Origin: Salminus brasiliensis
Lineage: Eukaryota > Chordata > Actinopteri > Characiformes > Bryconidae
Assembly: GCF_030463535.1 (NCBI RefSeq)
Contig: NC_132878.1
Span: 25,829,925 to 25,893,924 of the forward strand
Direction: 5' to 3'
Length of the DNA: 64,000 nucleotides
Below the pieces are notes generated by a model, which saw nothing but the letters and a program-made list of their open reading frames with translations, made no database searches and was not told where the DNA came from. The translations under genes and the position numbers were made by a program. Shown piece after piece: positions 10,606-22,450 of the stretch (the first letter of the stretch is position 1; every line of letters starts with the position of its first letter).

Positions 10606-12330
10606 TTACAACAGCGGTGGTTTCCCGTTGACCTTTTCGTGCAGCAGTGTTAGTGCTCCGGAGGCGAATTCCCGCAGCACCTGCACGGTTTCCCGCTGCA
10701 GCTGCAGAGACTCACGCACAAACTCCTGCTGTGTCTCGGCCAGCTGCTGCACCGACTCGGCCAGCAGCTCCAGCGACCGGGAGACAGTGGCTAACAGCGC
10801 ATTGGTGGTGTGCTGCTCTTGCACGCTCAGACTAGCGCTCTGCGCTAACTGCTCACGAGCGCTGTCCGACTCCGCTGCCGCGATGGGTTGGGCTTGTTGG
10901 TTGTGGGCGTGATTTGTGGAGGAGGTGACATGCGCCACGTTGGCACCCAAGAGAGTCCCGTCCTCTTCTGCGTACGAGTTATTTACCGATGATAGAGTAG
11001 AAGAAGGCAAAACGTCGTGGTGGTCGTCATCGGAGTCTACCAAACGAGAGTCTGGGTCTGAAAGAACCAGAAAGAACAGTTAGGCGGAACACAGCAGGGG
11101 AGAATATATACTTGCCCAACTATTAACAAGCGCTACAGTTTTCCATTTACAACATTTAAGTGGGTTTATGCACCTAATTCATGTTTACGTGGCCATTTTG
11201 TAGCAACAGCGAACTTGTTTAACCAAATTACTTTTATTACTGTACCTTAATAAGCCAATAAATATAAGCTCTGTTCTGACTGGCTGCCCTATTTTGTGTT
11301 TGAATCAAAAACTACTCCAGGCTAAAACACTACATATTACTTGAACATGAATGACTCACATACTACAAACAAACAAACAAACAAACAAACAAATAGATAA
11401 ATAAAAAAAAAAAAAACACTGCGTAGTCGACTTGCCTGTAGTTTTTGCAGCGTCCTGCTGTGCCTCAACAGCAGCGCCGGCTGCCGGAGGTGGCATCGTC
11501 CTTGTCTCGGCTCCCAGCCCAGGAGAGCTTTGAACAGAGCCCATTCCCAAGAATCCCGCATCATCATCGTCGTCAATGCCGCCTCCTTCCTGATCGGTGC
11601 TGCGGCTGCGGGACCGAGGGGGCAATGCTGCCTCCCACGGCTTCTTGTCCAGTTCCAGGATGGATTCTACGATGCACTCTGTGGGGGACAGGTCGGCCTG
11701 GGCGGGCGCTGTGTGAGAAATGTTACCTGAATGCAACGCGGCTATTTTGCGTTTGGTGTCACATTTGAGGTCGGACCATTTCTTGATGATCTCGCCGACC
11801 TCGCGGTCACACTCGCCGATCTCATTGACGCGGTCCGTAATCTCAGACCACTTTCTCCTCTTCACCTCTGATGGGACCCCTGAGTTGAACTTACCTATAC
11901 AACAAACACACACACACACATTATTGTGTAAATTAGATTTTCTGGTGAATCTTTACCTTGAACTCAATATTTTCTAAAATTTGCAAAAATTGTAAAGGCA
12001 GGTAGGTTTTAGAGCAACACTTTGTAGCAAATAATTTTGTATTGACTTTGTATTTACAGCAGTGGAGTAAAAGTGATTGCGTAATGCTGCTTTTACAGAA
12101 TGAAATATCAAATCAGTATTGTCCAATTCTCAAGATCTAAATATAAATGTAGCTATGTCCAGTTTTATCAGGCAGTTTGCTGTACTGGCCTCTCCACACT
12201 CACCCACAACAATGTGCCGGTTCTTTCGCACTTCGTCCAGCAGGATGTGCACCTCACTGAAAGTGAAGTTGGCCTTCCGCTTTTTGAAGCGGACCATGCT
12301 CTCCTGGCTCAGATACAGTGAAGACGACAT
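10606..12330 (-). CDS. Myb/SANT-like DNA-binding protein with C-terminal coiled coil (NAIF1/MYPOP-like)
   Basis: Three coding exons in transcript order: 12330-12204, 11894-11436 and 11057-10606 (127+459+452 nt), encoding 345 residues. I chose the Met at 12330 (MSSSLYL); a second Met at 12297 (MVRFKKRK) is possible. Residues about 15-93 form a Myb/SANT-like domain of the Myb_DNA-bind_5 type: a basic start (FKKRKANFTFSE), helix HILLDEV, and tryptophans in KRRKWSEI and IKKWSDLK. Then come a short SPTECIVESILELD motif, an RSRSRS patch, five aspartates, a low-complexity Pro/Ala region, and a Gln/Leu-rich coiled coil over roughly residues 260-335 (heptad-like LELLAESVQQLAETQ). NAIF1 and MYPOP share the layout of an N-terminal SANT-like domain, a short conserved motif and a C-terminal helix. 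A nuclear DNA-binding role is inferred; the exact orthologue is not recognised. Intron 2 has a GC donor. Confidence 0.85.
11369..11418. repeat. (CAAA)n and A-rich simple repeat in intron 2
   Basis: CAAA repeats followed by an A run, directly downstream (on the gene strand) of the GC donor of the Myb/SANT-like gene; on the transcript it is a U-rich stretch. Confidence 0.8.
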
Positions 12331-12914
12331 ACTTCTTAGGCTTCTATGTCTGACCTGCAGACTGTGCGTTAGCTGACCTGCAGAAAAGCAAAACATACAA
12401 CCATGATTAATGATGACCTGCCTCTTTAAAATAAGATATTTAGTGTTTAAAAGGCAGATTTATAGATCAATTCAACCATCTATTTTAAAAAAATGTTTTC
12501 AAGTTTAACTTTCTCCAAACTCAGCATTTTCCATATTAGCTCCTGCTGCAATTCTCCAGTTCTAAAGAAAAAATAATTATGAAGGCATAATATATTTCTT
12601 TATATATATGCGTGTGTTGCTAAAATGTTTACATGCTGTTCCGTTCCAAAATACATGTACACTGAGATTATTCTGCATGCAGAGTACTAATATCAGTGAA
12701 ATGTCAGGGTCTTTAGAGAAGACCTAATGATTTATGAACCTGTTTAATTTTTAGTTCATTTTTTTGAACATTTTATTCTAAAACTTATTTCAACTCTGCT
12801 GCAGTAAAGCTCTTATTTACTTTTGTTTGGACAGAAGAGGGTTTAAAACCGGAAGCAGTTTAGGCATTCAGGACTTTGACTGAAGTTCTTAGAGGTCAGA
12901 TTAAGCACCAACAT

Positions 12915-13145
12915 AATTACATTTTTACATTTTACATTTACGGCATTTAGCTGACGCTTTTATCCAGAGCGACTTACAAGGTTACTCGTATTACAGAGGT
13001 GGGCCAACGTAGTGTTAGGAGTCTTGCCCAAGGACTCTTATTGGGGAAGTGCAGCACCCAGACCGGGAATCGAACCCCAGTCTCCCCCGTGGTGTGGTAG
13101 CTCACTGGCAGGTACTGGGGTTATCTGTTGCGCCACACCAACCAC
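12915..13145 (-). mobile_element. tRNA-derived SINE with LINE-like tail
   Basis: On the minus strand: a head with GGTGTGGCGCAACAGATAAC and box B GGGGTTCGATTCCC, a middle with GGGCAAGACTCCTAACACTA, and a tail CTCTGGATAAAAGCGTCAGC then TAAATGCCG. A plus-strand copy is at 48803-49022, and a broken copy at 5150-5845. Confidence 0.8.
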
Positions 13146-13675
13146 GACGTGAGGAATCAACCAATTCCGTTCCCATTTACAGTAGATCTGATTTCACAAG
13201 GGGAAAAAAAAACATCACACCAACATCTGGTCCTTGTGGAAGTTCACTGTTCTGGGTTCATAAAAGGTCATAAAAGCATCTTATGCTAAGATCATCTTAA
13301 CTAGTAGAGAGAACGCTCTGGGTGACGCTCGGTCAACTATTGAAGAACTGCGATGCTTTTTGGAACCCCAACTCTGATAGGGGCTCATACCAACCACAAG
13401 CTGAAATGTCAGTGTGAACGGGTGGGGCTAAAAAGCTAAAAAAAAAAAATACAATTTGATGAATAATGACATTTAATTCAACTTAAAATTTATTCAACTT
13501 TACTAGCATGTTACTAACACGGGGTTGTACAACACAACGAAAGCCTGGCCAAATCTCCAGGCCAATAACAGATAATGGACATGGCACAGTAGCACATAGA
13601 CAATAGACATAAAACAAGACAAGGTACAGAGGCAACATATACAATAGATCTATGTATTGCACATGCATACACACA

Positions 13676-13678
<3 letters not shown>

Positions 13679-13731
<53 letters not shown>
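13679..13731. repeat. (TA)n microsatellite
   Basis: 53 bp of alternating TA in the first intron of the Myb/SANT-like gene. Confidence 0.95.
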
Positions 13732-13734
<3 letters not shown>

Positions 13735-14369
13735 GAGGGGTGGTTTAAGGTGCACAATATGTTACTATTGTGCAGACCAGGTCTGGTGTTTGAACAGCAC
13801 CACATATCATCTTAATAATATAATAATATTACATATTATAGAGTCATCTCCAAAACAATGCACTCAAATCTCGATTTCTGCAGCTTAGTTTCCTATAAAT
13901 GGACTGATTGTCTAACCTTGTATGTTCACAACTTTTAATCAATCTCTTTTATTAAAGAGGGGCGTTTGTTCCCCATGCTATGGGCCCTTTAAAACAGCAG
14001 GGCACCAAGTTCACCCCCTCCCCAGGCACTCCAGCAGCACAGTGACACAAGACAAGAGTCAGACAGACAGTCCTGACCTGAAAAGAAGACACACTCAAGG
14101 AGTCTGGACTGGACTAGGTAAGAAACCCCACATTTTAGCCGAGCATTACTTCACACAACAAGCCTGAAGAGGGGAGGATGAACCAGCATGTAGGAGAACC
14201 AAAACACCGGCTCATTCATTCACAGGGCAGACAGGTTAGCCGGGAAGAAAACTGCAGTTACGCTGACACAAACTGTCCAGATATAAGCGGACAGTACATG
14301 GACCAGCTCTGGCTCGACTTTACGCCCCGACGTGAACCTCACAGCAGCAGCCTCTCGCTGCAGCGCCAT

Positions 14370-15010
14370 CGTGCTTAGCTAGCCAAATAATCCAGCTAGC
14401 TAGACATGAAATGTGAACTAAACACCCTTAATAGTGCACAGCTCCCGAAGCAGAGCAGCCGTGTAACCTCACCGCACACGACTAGAGCGAGAAACCCCTC
14501 ACTAAGCGGCTATTTAAGCGATAAAGCCTCAAACGAAGCCAGTTTAACGGACGCGCTGTAATTGTAACAATAGCTAGCTACGCGCGCGCGCGCTGTAGCT
14601 ACAACCCTTCCCCCTGCGTGTGTGTGTGTGTGTGTGTCTGCGTGTGTGCGCGCGACACTTTAGGACCACTTCACAAACTCCACACACACCCTGAGCGCGT
14701 AGAGTCAGGGATGTGGCTCAGATTTACCTGGAAATCTTGGCTGCGAGTAAGACTTGCGTCCAGAGATCCAGAAAGTTCGTAGAGAAGCGGAGAAGCAGCG
14801 CTGCGCAGACTCAGTGCGCCCGTCCCCACCTCCGCGGACAGCGTGCAGTTACACGCTTTGACCACATCGCCCCAGAAATGGCGCTGTTGAGCACCTAACC
14901 TCAACCGTAACAGAGCAGCTTAGCTAGAGCTAAACAGCAGAAGAGCTTAACTGACCAGAATTGCGACCACTTTGTGGTGTTTCATTTACTGAAATGTGTT
15001 CAGGACGTTG
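14370..15010 (-). promoter_or_regulatory. Promoter region of the Myb/SANT-like gene
   Basis: CpG-rich DNA with GCTAGC/TAGCTA motifs at 14372-14402, 14568-14580 and 14917-14935, an alternating CG run at 14581-14592 and a GT run at 14618-14637. It surrounds the predicted 5'UTR exon. The 3' end of capns1 is only about 200-300 bp upstream, so the intergenic space is short. No TATA box is evident at a supported position. Confidence 0.4.
14728..14900 (-). other. Probable 5'UTR exon of the Myb/SANT-like gene
   Basis: On the minus strand a good donor (CCAG|GTAAAT) ends at 14728. The next exon has a strong acceptor (ttttctgcag) at 12378 and begins at 12377. The open reading frame of this exon meets TAA in the third codon of exon 2, so I read it as untranslated. 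The upstream edge is a guess. GC content is higher than in the flanks. Confidence 0.5.
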
Positions 15011-15169
15011 TAAGTGTCTACTTTTTTCAATTGCTTGATTTAAAAAGGTTAAACTAACTGCCCTTCCCAAGAACAGGCAGTTGGATTGAAGGCTGGTTGG
15101 TGTCCTTTTTAATTAAAACACATGCATGCACAAAATCCAAAACCAATGGGTGAAAAAAACAATGACACT

Positions 15170-15573
15170 TTTTTTTTTCCCATCTTTTATTTAATATAAA
15201 ATATGACTCTGGGCACTGTCCAGTCACATCCTTCAGTTTTGCTTTGGCACCCCCTACTGGTTTCATGCGCTAATAGCACATGCTGTGTGTGACATACATT
15301 CATGCTGTACATCTATACAAACCACACCCTCTGGCCATGGTGATGGCTGACTGAAGACTTGCTCTAGAAAGTCTCTTAGCCCCTTTATGTTGTAGAAATC
15401 ACACTAGCTAACATAGGACATCAGTAACATGTAATAATATAACTAAACGTAAATAAGCACTGGCTCGCTAGGGAGCGTTACAGAAGTTGCGTTAGAATCG
15501 AGTGTGCGAAGTTGTTGTGTGGAGTTAACAGGCTATCGGGGGTAGGCGTGGGTCAGTTCGCACGGCGAGATGC
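15170..15573 (-). other. capns1: Probable capns1 3'UTR with poly(A) signal
   Basis: The stretch after the capns1 stop codon contains AATAAA on the minus strand at 15186-15191, about 385 nt past the stop. It is the first good poly(A) signal I found. The end position is inferred. Confidence 0.45.
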
Positions 15574-18500
15574 TCAGGAGTACATGGTCAGCTGCAGCCA
15601 CTGTGGATGGACAGATGTGCATAGTGAAAGTTACTCAGTCAGGAAGAGTACAACTACATATCACATGCACTACCAGTCACTAATAGTTATTGATTCCATA
15701 CTAGTGTCAACAATGAAGACGGACATTACGAAATTAAAAGCTTAGATAACATCACACTGTAATTCTAATAGTAATCCTAGTGATTTCCCACCTCCTGGAT
15801 GTTCACTTTGATTGAGCCATTGTTGTCTTTATCCAGTGTCTTGAAGGCACCTAAGAAAAACCGAGAAGAGTTTAGCTGAACAGGAAAATACTTCTTGCAA
15901 TATTGTCATCATATCATACAAACACACTATTAGACTGACATCACTGTGTAAATCATGAAGTGTATTGAGAAATGATTAAGTACACAGTCCATTTTTCTCA
16001 ATTTAACTAATTTGGGCCCAAGTGTTGAGTTTGAAGCTCGCTTGCCCCCCCACTACAAATCATTGTGTCAAGATGCTTTTGGGAACCCAGCCCTGCATAG
16101 TATATAATTAGAAGAATTATGACTGACACAAAGATATAGAAAACCTTGAACTCAGAACTGAAAATCTCATTAAACGTGAAAATGTGCATCGCTGTAGTAG
16201 TTAGTCGACAGCTCGTTGCAGATCGTAGCCTAGTACTACTGATGGTACTGTGGTTTTCAAGGACAATGACCATATATTAAATATGTCTTGGTCAATAAAT
16301 ACCAATGTATAAATGCTACTTATGGTCTACGTAGATCTTTTGAATTTCTGATCAGCATGCATGAACACCACATGCTGAAACAACTCCAAGCCTCTAGAGG
16401 GAGCTATGTGATAACACAACACTGTGCTAGCACTGACACTGCAGTGATAGCACAGAACAGAGGCCATTTTGGCAAAACCTCAACAACTGTAAGTATACAG
16501 TTGTCAGATGGGGTGTGCAGTCCAGGTCAGCAGTTAGGAACCTAACACGAAAGACATGAATGAACATCTGAAGGTTTTTGTTCCCCAAAGAGAAATAAAG
16601 TAATATGAGGTGTTCCAAAATCCTGTATATATGCCCAGACTTTCTCCTTTTTGTTTTTCTAGCTAGGCTTTTATTCTTTAAATGGACAACCAAACAAGGT
16701 TTGGAGGTTGCACTGTCTATCAAATGGCATAAATGTAAACAAATGAATCCAGTGGCCGTAACTGCCAGACCAAAGGAATCATTGCAAAACAGTTGACGGT
16801 AAATTGACTTAATTGTATAAAATAAAGTCAATGTTTGTTTCTACATATTTTGCCTGTAAATGACACAGAACTCCAGCCGCAGCAACACAGAACACAATAA
16901 GTAACAAAATCTGTCACCCTGCAGATGAGCACTGTGTACTAATAATACCCTTCAGGAAGGCCTCAGTGGCAGTAATGGAGAAGCTGCACTCACGGCACAT
17001 AGCGTCCAGGCGCACCAGGCAGCCGATGTAATTATCAAAGTCCATGTTTCCGTGCTCATCGCTGTATCTGCGGATGATCAGCTGGAAGAGTTGATCATTC
17101 AGGGGGAACCCTGCACACACACACGCACTTTCATGAGTCTAATAAATATGCTTGTGAAGGCCATGATTTAGATTCTATTTTTCCTGCACACAATGAAGAT
17201 TAATATTAAGATCACCAGCATTAAAATAATACTAACTGTATGTAAAATGCAGCTCATCATGCATCATATGTATGCAAATAAAAGAAAGTACAAATGTGGA
17301 GAACCTTATTACATTATGTAATTTCCATTACATAATTTACTTTTATGAGATCTTACACTAGGAAAGGTAGAGTTTCTTGACTACTAGAACAGCAATGGTG
17401 GTCATTTTGACAGTTTAACATGAAATAACAGGAAAAAAGGCATTTCTAACATTCTAATGTTAATGTCATTAAGTGTCTTATTAATTTATTAACTAAATAA
17501 TTAGGCTGGCAAACAAAACATCATTTTGCTGAAGCACAACTAGACTTCAGTGCACAGCTCCCACACACTGCTGTGAGTCATCAGTCACAAATAGCTTAAG
17601 AATGCTTTAACCAACCGGTCTGCTCGTGTGCTTCCGTACAGAAAACACTCCCTGAAACCCATAATGCACATGACATACTTGTCCTGTACGTTTTTATTGT
17701 GATAAATGATCATATCACCCACCCCTGTCCATATAATACAGACTACTAAGATACATTAGTTTTTAGGTAAAACAGTACATTTCCTACTGCCAAGGGTTAA
17801 AGCTGTGTAGATTGAGAAGAACCCCAACAGATGGCAAATGGTGTGGTCAGTGGCGCAGCCATTGGGTCATCTGAGCAAAGTCTTACCTGCAGCTTTGAAT
17901 GCACCGGGCAGTTCGTCAGCTCCAATCACACCAGAGCGATCTGCATCAAACTGCTTATAGAGGCCCTGTTACAGCACACACACATAGTTACACACGTACT
18001 CCATTCACTAAACAACAGTAAATCTCATTCTTACAAATGACCACTAACGCCGTTACGCACAAATGACCAAAATATGAGCTTACTGTCAGATATGAACAAT
18101 GTGGACACCCAGACACAAAAGAGAGACCTCACCTGCCATTTCTTGATATTGTTCCACAGGTGTTTGAACTCATGGAAGCCAAGTTTACCTGTGCTGTCAC
18201 TCTGCATTACAGCATTAAGGAACAATGACAAAAACAGCTTCCAAAACAGATCTTTAAAATCATGTCTTAGAAAATGCACACAAATTAGAGACATTTACAT
18301 AGTCTCATGCAAAAGTTTGGGGACCGCTGTGTAAAAAAGTGTAAATGAGTTCACATACTCTGCACATTCTAAAGCACAATTACTAATTAAATGTGCCATG
18401 TTGTATTTTTCCCCCTCAACATATTACTCAACAGCATGTTCTTAGGAAATTAATAGGAATGGTCTAATGTTTGCTTCCTGTAGAAGATTTCTGCACTTAA

Positions 18501-21500
18501 TTTCTTAGAACATGAGCACAATGTGTCATTTGACCAAGGGTGCACAAACTACTTTTGCACAATACTGGCCATTCAGTCTACAGCAGTCTTAAAGGGACAA
18601 AAAAGTAAAATACAAAAAAAATTTAAAAAAAAGTGTGGTCATTCTTTACCAGGATGGACATTTTTGCTACTTGAATAACACATATTTAAATGAATATTAC
18701 TTGAATAGTCCAGTGAAAATATGGAATGTTTAACACTAACTTTTCTGTGCAGTTAGAAGTGTAAGACTTCTACATAAACAAAACATTGCTTAGCTCTTTC
18801 ATTTTAACTTTAAACTAGAAACAAATGCCTGGCTCTAGTTTTCATTGTACCGTGTACTGCGAAAATATTTAGATATGATCCTGTATTGTCCACACCTGCT
18901 TGAACCTAAATGTGAGAAGGTTTGTGCAGGCAAATCACCAAATCATGTTGAATGCCTGTATGCCTGTATGCGCATGTGTGTGTATTAACAAGGGATACAT
19001 CCATGACAGCCACCATGCTCCTGCAGGACTCAATAGTGAAGCCATCGGTCTTCATATCACCATCTGCAGAGAGAGCAATAAGCAAATGAGATCTCTGTCC
19101 AATCACAATTCTTTTTACTGTGTGGTGAGAGTATCACCACCAATCACAGTTCTAGATATTGCTAAAATAAAATATGAATGAAGACATGACAGTTTTTATT
19201 TAATGTTTCTCAAACTGTGCTGTATAACATCAGGCTGTTCCAGAGTCTCCTTCTCATTGTGTAGCTTGTACTTACGTTTAGTGATGATTTTGTTGAGGAT
19301 GTTCATCAGTTCATTGGGGCTCACCTCCATGTCCTAGAAGAGCAACACACACACACACACACACACACATTTAGGTTCTGTGCTGGTGTGTTCTCATGTG
19401 TATTCTGTATGCGCGTATGAGGAAAACACTCACATCACCAGCGAGCTGCTGGAACACTTTCCGGAACTGTCTCTCCTCATCAGTCTCATTTGCCTCAGCA
19501 TACGCATAAGGCCTGCGGGGTGGGGGCTATCACACACACACACACACACAATTAACAGCATGACACAGCTAGTCGTGGTCCTCAACAGGATCTTGGTTCT
19601 AAACGCAGTATGTTAGGAGGTTTATAACGCGTTGTCTAGCTGAAGTTTCAGTAAACCGGGCAGATACAGTGTGGTTATTGTTTTCCCATTGTGAAGAAAG
19701 GACAGAAAACACGCATTCGAAAGAGTAAAGGACAACTGGATTGTTTATTATAAATACACTAAAATGCTAGCCTATGCTCATCAGTTCCTATAATACACAA
19801 TGTTTTCTTTTATTATCATCACAGGAATGCACACAGTTCAGATAGTGCACACCCTCTCAACCACATTCACTACTGTATTAGTGTTACAACCACATTTGTT
19901 CCTGACTGAACACCCTCTGACTCAGAAGGTTAAATGGCAGCCTCTCTGGCAGCATCTGGTGAAGTGCTAAAGAAAAAAGGTGTGTGTGTGTGTGGTGTAA
20001 CAGGTATGCTGGAGGTTTTGGCCTGATTCTGGCCAAACCTGCTTGTTTTGTTTGATGTGAAAGCACTGTACGACATGTTTCAAGTTACTGTACTTTACAA
20101 GTGTTCTCTGTCGACCCAGAAAGCCCACACAGACACACCCCTGACACCCCTGACATGAAAGGTATCCAGACCAGAATACCTTTCATGTTTCAGCTTCTCT
20201 TAAATTATAAACCAGAACTATACCTTTGATTGAACACTCAGAAGTAAAAGTTCAATTTATGATGTAACAATATATCTAAGAAAGTGATGTAATAATGGGG
20301 CACTAAGAGATAACAAGGTCATCTAATAAATATGTAATAGTGGGCTTGTATTACATTATAGAGCCACACACGCGCGCGCACACACATACACACAAATAAA
20401 CGATACCGGCTGCTAGGTCTGTGTGTGACAATTATGAAAAAAACAGTGCAGTCACTTACAGGCTCTGAGGGTACAAACTGGCCAGGGTCGATGTTGCTGT
20501 AAACAAAAAAGGAGAAGATGACTGTTATAATAGCTTCCATTTATTATAAATAAATAAACAAACCCCACACACAAACAAGATCTGACACCTTATACACGTT
20601 ACCTTTTAATTTACACTAGGTGACTTATAGCCAAGAGTTTTATTTTCCACGCTCTGAGACACAAACATCCTTATGACTGAGGACATGCATATGGAAGAAC
20701 TTGTTCGTAATTGAGAGGGGATGGGTAAGGTATTTTCAGCAGATACTATTCATAGTATGGACCTTTTGTTTTAAAAGCAAGTTTCAACCGGCTTACAGCA
20801 TTCCCTCTCAGTGAGGGGCATACAGTATGGGCCTTGTTTTATGCAAACTTTCCTTTAACATGCTGCATCAAACCAAATTAAAATAACAAATGTGTTTATC
20901 TGCACAGTAAGGATTTATTTACTGATCACCAATTACATTAAATTACTTTAATGTGTAGTGATATGAAAGTTTGGAACCCTGTGGTCAAACTGGGGTCATT
21001 TTCCTCACCCAAAACTAAAGAAGGGGGGCTATGCCCCTGCAGTCCTAGAATGAAGTTGAAGAAAAGCAATGCCGGTGAAAACAGTGGCAATAGTGAAACT
21101 ATAGGTTATCTGCGGTCTCTTTCCTCCATGGGGTTAAAAATGGGAGAAAATGCTATAGCATTTTGGGTTGGTTTCAAAATATTTTAAAATAATATCAAAA
21201 CATATTGTGGTGGCAAAAAGGTTTAATATTGATAGTGGACAGCAGACAATGAGACCGCAACCTAAAGGCACATGCTGGCAGGTCGATGGCACGTTGCACA
21301 ATGGTCTTCAATGGTTCCTGAGGTCAGTAAGAGTATTCTTGAGTAATATGAGCCGATAATATGTTTGCCGTATAACGTAGAGAGATTGTTTTTTCACTGG
21401 TTAAAATGTTTATGGCTAATTTAAATTTTAAGTGAGCAAGTTTTAAGAAAACTTCAGTCCTGCCCATTCAGTTGTAGCCTGGCCTGTGTTGGCAACCTGC

Positions 21501-22261
21501 CAATTTGGAGAACTTATCTGCTTCAAATTCAGCAGTCAGCACAGTCTCTGTTTGACTTTTAATAAATGCAATGAATGAAACATGAAGTATAACCTACAAG
21601 AGCAGTTATTGGGGTGCCATGCAAAAAAAAAAAAAAAGTAAATTCTAAATTTCACCTCTTCAATTATTGAACCCCTAATCCAAATCAAATGTCTGTCGTT
21701 TAATCAGGATCTATGAATATCGAACATATCATCCAATACCTGGTTTATCTAATAGGGGTGTAAGAAAACGTTGATATCAAATATCAATATTCTGTTTTGC
21801 AATACTGTATCGATAGGCGGCAGACAGATAGTGTGTTGTGTTTAAACTCTGACTGCTAGATAGCAGTATTGTACTCTGTCTCCAGATCTTCATTCTGATT
21901 GTATAAAAAGTTAACTTTTCTTTTACTCAGATTGTACGCATATGATGGTGTTTTATCCTAGGAATTTACCAAAAATAAAATTGATACATATCAAATTGCC
22001 AGGTTCTTGCCAATACATAGCCCTAGTGTGGGATTAAACAAGTTCTTGTGCTGGAGACTTTTTACTTGCTTGCTTTAAAACAACCATTTGGTATTTTTAT
22101 TGCATTTCTGTTTATATTCATTTATTTGTTACTTACTGTAATTGTTAGGTCTAAAAGCAAGGCTAAAGTGTACTTTTGCAAAGTACTGATTATGAATAAC
22201 AAGCAGAGACTTACCTGACGACATCAATAATCCCTCCAATCAGTTTCTTAGCCAGAAACAT
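15574..22261 (-). CDS. capns1: Calpain small subunit 1 (regulatory subunit of calpain-1/-2)
   Basis: Ten coding exons: 22261-22215, 20496-20460, 19526-19434, 19333-19276, 19063-18999, 18201-18133, 17965-17887, 17110-16994, 15850-15792 and 15600-15574. They sum to 651 nt (216 residues) with GT-AG introns and a continuous frame. The N-terminus MFLAKKLIGGIIDVV replaces the long poly-Gly stretch of the mammalian protein. The penta-EF-hand domain follows: EF1 around ERQFRKVFQQLAGDDMEVS (residues about 45-64), EF2 loop DSDSTGKLGFHE (100-111), EF3 loop DADRSGVIGADE (130-141), EF4 around DEHGNMDFDNYIG, and EF5 LDKDNNGS before the terminal WLQLTMYS. EF5 in this family pairs with the catalytic subunit, so this is the Ca2+-binding, chaperone-like partner of cytosolic calpain proteases. 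The last exon is only 27 nt. Teleosts can carry two copies (a/b); I cannot tell which this is. Confidence 0.95.
18297..18570. mobile_element. Tc1-type MITE in capns1 intron
   Basis: GCAAAAGTTTGGGGACC at the left and the inverse of GGGTGCACAAACTACTTTTGC at the right form imperfect terminal repeats. It has no coding content. It sits in the intron between capns1 exons 19063-18999 and 18201-18133. Confidence 0.55.
21755..22030. mobile_element. AT-rich MITE in capns1 intron 1
   Basis: Begins AGGGGTGTAAGAAAACGTTG and ends CAATACATAGCCCTA, with CGATA/ATCGAT-type inner motifs (TGTATCGATAGG) typical of a common fish MITE class. Ends are approximate. Confidence 0.4.
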
Positions 22262-22310
22262 CTTTGGCACCACTGAGTCAATTCAGCCTGCAGAGGAAAA
22301 GATCAGACCG

Positions 22311-22450
22311 TTGTCAAGTCAAGTCAAGTGGGTTTTATTGTCACTTCAACTACATACAGAGTACGTTCCTCCAGGACCATGGTGCAACATAGACAGTGCA
22401 TACAAAACACATACAAACTACAATCCCATACAAACAAATTCCAGAGCCGT
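22311..22450 (+). mobile_element. Retroelement-like 3' segment
   Basis: GTCAAGTCAAGTCAAGTGGG, TTTTATTGTCACTTCAAC, TCCTCCAGGACCATGGTGCA: a block I recognise as a widespread fish interspersed repeat, located just upstream of the capns1 start exon. Family not established. Confidence 0.45.

Noticed and set aside
14671-14904. 77-codon minus-strand frame at the Myb/SANT-like 5' exon
   Set aside because: After splicing it meets TAA in the third codon of exon 2; treated as untranslated.
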